Shown here one piece after another: positions 62,950-64,000 of a stretch of DNA of 64,000 bases. The notes beneath the pieces were generated by a model. That model saw only the letters and a program-made list of their open reading frames with translations, had not been told where the DNA came from and made no database searches. Position 1 is the stretch's first letter, and each line of letters starts with the position of its first letter. Made by a program: the position numbers and the translations under genes. Source of the stretch: Polyangiaceae bacterium (GTDB lineage: Bacteria > Myxococcota_A > Polyangia > Polyangiales > Polyangiaceae); NCBI GenBank assembly GCA_019637295.1, contig JAHBVX010000006.1:310001-374000 (forward strand), written 5' to 3'.

Positions 62950-63843
62950 TCAGCCGCTCGCGCGCCGGCCCGACAGCCCGAGCACCGTGAGGGGCTCGTC
63001 GCTGAGCGATACGGTGGTGACGTCGCCCAGCTCGACGTTGATCCGTTGGTAGGGGCCGTCCAGAAACAGGCACGACTCGGTCATCATGCTCTCGGCGACC
63101 ACCGCCTCGTCCGGCTCGATGAGCACACGCAACAGGCGATAGCGGCGCCCAAACGGGGCGTAGGGCTCGCGCACGACGAGCTGTAGCCGGCGTGAGCGCA
63201 GCGGCAGCACGCGCCCGCCGGCGCTGCGCTGCGCCGCCGTGGAGCCCGCAGCCGGTCCCACCCAGAAGCCGCTCGAGCGCTGCTCTTCCCGGCGCCCCTG
63301 ATGGGTCAACAAGTAGCGCGAGGTAGCGGCCGGCGAGGCGTGGCAGAACAGCGCTTCGTTGAGCACGCGTCGCGAGCGCACGCGACCGTTGACCGCCACG
63401 CTCATGCGCTCGAGGCGCATGCTCTGCAAGCTGCCATCCAGCGCGCCGCGGAGCATCTTGACGATGTTGCTGCGACGCGCAGCACAAAAGAACCCCACGC
63501 TGAAGCGCGGCGCGCTGTTGACCCCGAGCAAGGGTACTCGACTGACGTTGTGCGACGCCGCGAGCAGGGTGCCGTCGCCGCCCACGGCGACGACCAGCGC
63601 TGCATCTCCGGGATCGAACGCCGCGTGGGAGCCGCGCAGCATGATCGCGCGCGCGCCCAGCTTGTCGAGCGCCTCCGAGACCGCATCGACGGTCCTCAGG
63701 TGTTCGTCGTGCGCCGAGAGCCAGTTACGCACCGCGGGGGCACCGCGCCTCACCAACCGGCGCGCGTGCGGATCGCCCTCCTCTTCGACGTAGCGGCGAT
63801 ACGCCGAGCGCTTCGCGACGATGATCACGCGCGGCGGGCTCAT
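62950..63843 (-). CDS. nadK: NAD kinase-like protein
   Basis: 297 residues. The ATP-NAD-kinase motif GGDGT is at residues 88-92 (LVVAVGGDGTLLAAS), followed by VPLLGVNSAPRFSVGFF. These mark the NAD/diacylglycerol-kinase-like fold that phosphorylates NAD to NADP. The first ~70 residues include an Arg-rich AYRRYVEEE segment not seen in small bacterial NadK, resembling the plant/mitochondrial-type NADK3 arrangement. The ATG overlaps the stop of the upstream NUDIX gene by three to four bases (ATGA), so they are coupled. Confidence 0.85.
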   Translation of the reverse strand: MSPPRVIIVAKRSAYRRYVEEEGDPHARRLVRRGAPAVRNWLSAHDEHLRTVDAVSEALDKLGARAIMLRGSHAAFDPGDAALVVAVGGDGTLLAASHNVSRVPLLGVNSAPRFSVGFFCAARRSNIVKMLRGALDGSLQSMRLERMSVAVNGRVRSRRVLNEALFCHASPAATSRYLLTHQGRREEQRSSGFWVGPAAGSTAAQRSAGGRVLPLRSRRLQLVVREPYAPFGRRYRLLRVLIEPDEAVVAESMMTESCLFLDGPYQRINVELGDVTTVSLSDEPLTVLGLSGRRASG

Positions 63844-64000
63844 GGCAGGATTTCCAGCAAGCGGCGCGCGGCCAGCTCGGTCTTGGCGTCTTCGACCTCA
63901 CCGCGCCGGCACGCCTCGAGCAGCTCCGTCAGCGGCACGTCGATCACGGCGCCGGCGTGCTCCAGGGGAGAGCCGTCATTCTCGGGCTGTCTGCGCGACG
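63840..64000 (-). CDS. NUDIX hydrolase, C-terminal part (ADP-ribose pyrophosphatase-like)
   Basis: Only the last 53 codons are inside the window; the gene continues past its right edge. The visible end reads AGAVIDVPLTELLEACRRG and EVEDAKTELAARRLLEILP, which matches the tail of ADP-ribose pyrophosphatase-type NUDIX proteins (V-P-L-x-E...G-E-[IV]-x-D-A-K-T). The NUDIX box itself would be outside. The stop overlaps the NAD kinase start, so hydrolysis of ADP-ribose or NADH and NADP synthesis seem cotranscribed, both being NAD metabolism. Confidence 0.65.
   Translation of the reverse strand, partial: SRRQPENDGSPLEHAGAVIDVPLTELLEACRRGEVEDAKTELAARRLLEILP

Overview
The window is very GC-rich bacterial DNA that looks like a chromosome segment from a myxobacterium (phylum Myxococcota, probably the Sorangium/Polyangium side). 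The evidence is indirect but consistent: many lipoproteins with Gly/Ser-rich linkers, a MYXO-CTERM sorting tail, a protein of the MXAN_5187 type, a PilZ protein of the Myxococcus paralog type, two eukaryotic-like Ser/Thr kinases, and GTG starts with 1-4 base overlaps. No tRNA, rRNA, CRISPR array or intact insertion sequence was seen.

Layout. 1-5.5 kb: a partial secreted protein, a DUF218 protein, a HEAT-repeat/cyclophilin lipoprotein, type III pantothenate kinase and a lone BtuC-type permease. 5.5-11 kb: a repeat-rich lipoprotein, a metallophosphoesterase, Lgt with a long acidic tail, and an MXAN_5187-like protein. 11-17 kb: a zinc-ribbon Ser/Thr kinase, a lipoprotein, an RluA-type pseudouridine synthase coupled to a PEP-utilising-domain protein. 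17-20.7 kb: a leftward ftsE-ftsX-envC-like division cluster followed by two small proteins. 20.7-26.4 kb: a formyltransferase-fold enzyme, a PilZ protein, a large peptidase/propeller/beta-barrel protein and a lipoprotein. 26.4-31.5 kb: a tiny basic protein, a transpeptidase, PhoH and a GAF/HD-GYP protein. 31.5-38 kb: a YceI-like lipoprotein, a cysteine-module lipoprotein, a GT-C glycosyltransferase, an unusual tandem hairpin array, and further envelope proteins. 38-49.4 kb: a GT2-adenylation fusion, a second kinase, a lytic transglycosylase with MYXO-CTERM, an epimerase, a peptidase-MA protein, chorismate mutase and a VWA lipoprotein. 49.4-54.7 kb: a 988-residue carboxypeptidase-regulatory-repeat/PDZ protein, enolase and an outer-membrane barrel. 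54.7-59.8 kb: an accessory-looking block with a VapBC module, two gene relics, a response regulator with a methyltransferase, and a tectonin-like secreted protein of lower GC. 59.8-64 kb: a DUF2079 membrane protein, two lipoprotein genes (one apparently dead), NAD kinase and the end of a NUDIX hydrolase.

Common theme: most genes concern the envelope (lipoprotein maturation by Lgt, division-site peptidoglycan hydrolysis by FtsEX-EnvC, transpeptidase, lytic transglycosylase, glycosyl transfer, surface proteins) or signalling (two kinases, PilZ, HD-GYP, a response regulator).

The most unusual object is at 35304-35519. Four tandem hairpins recur every 54-55 bases. Their stems differ in sequence but keep their pairing, all share a loop containing ATCCCCCCTC, and three of the four run into T tracts on the + strand. 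The loop resembles the anti-Shine-Dalgarno end of 16S rRNA. I read it as a candidate small-RNA array; this is inference from sequence alone.
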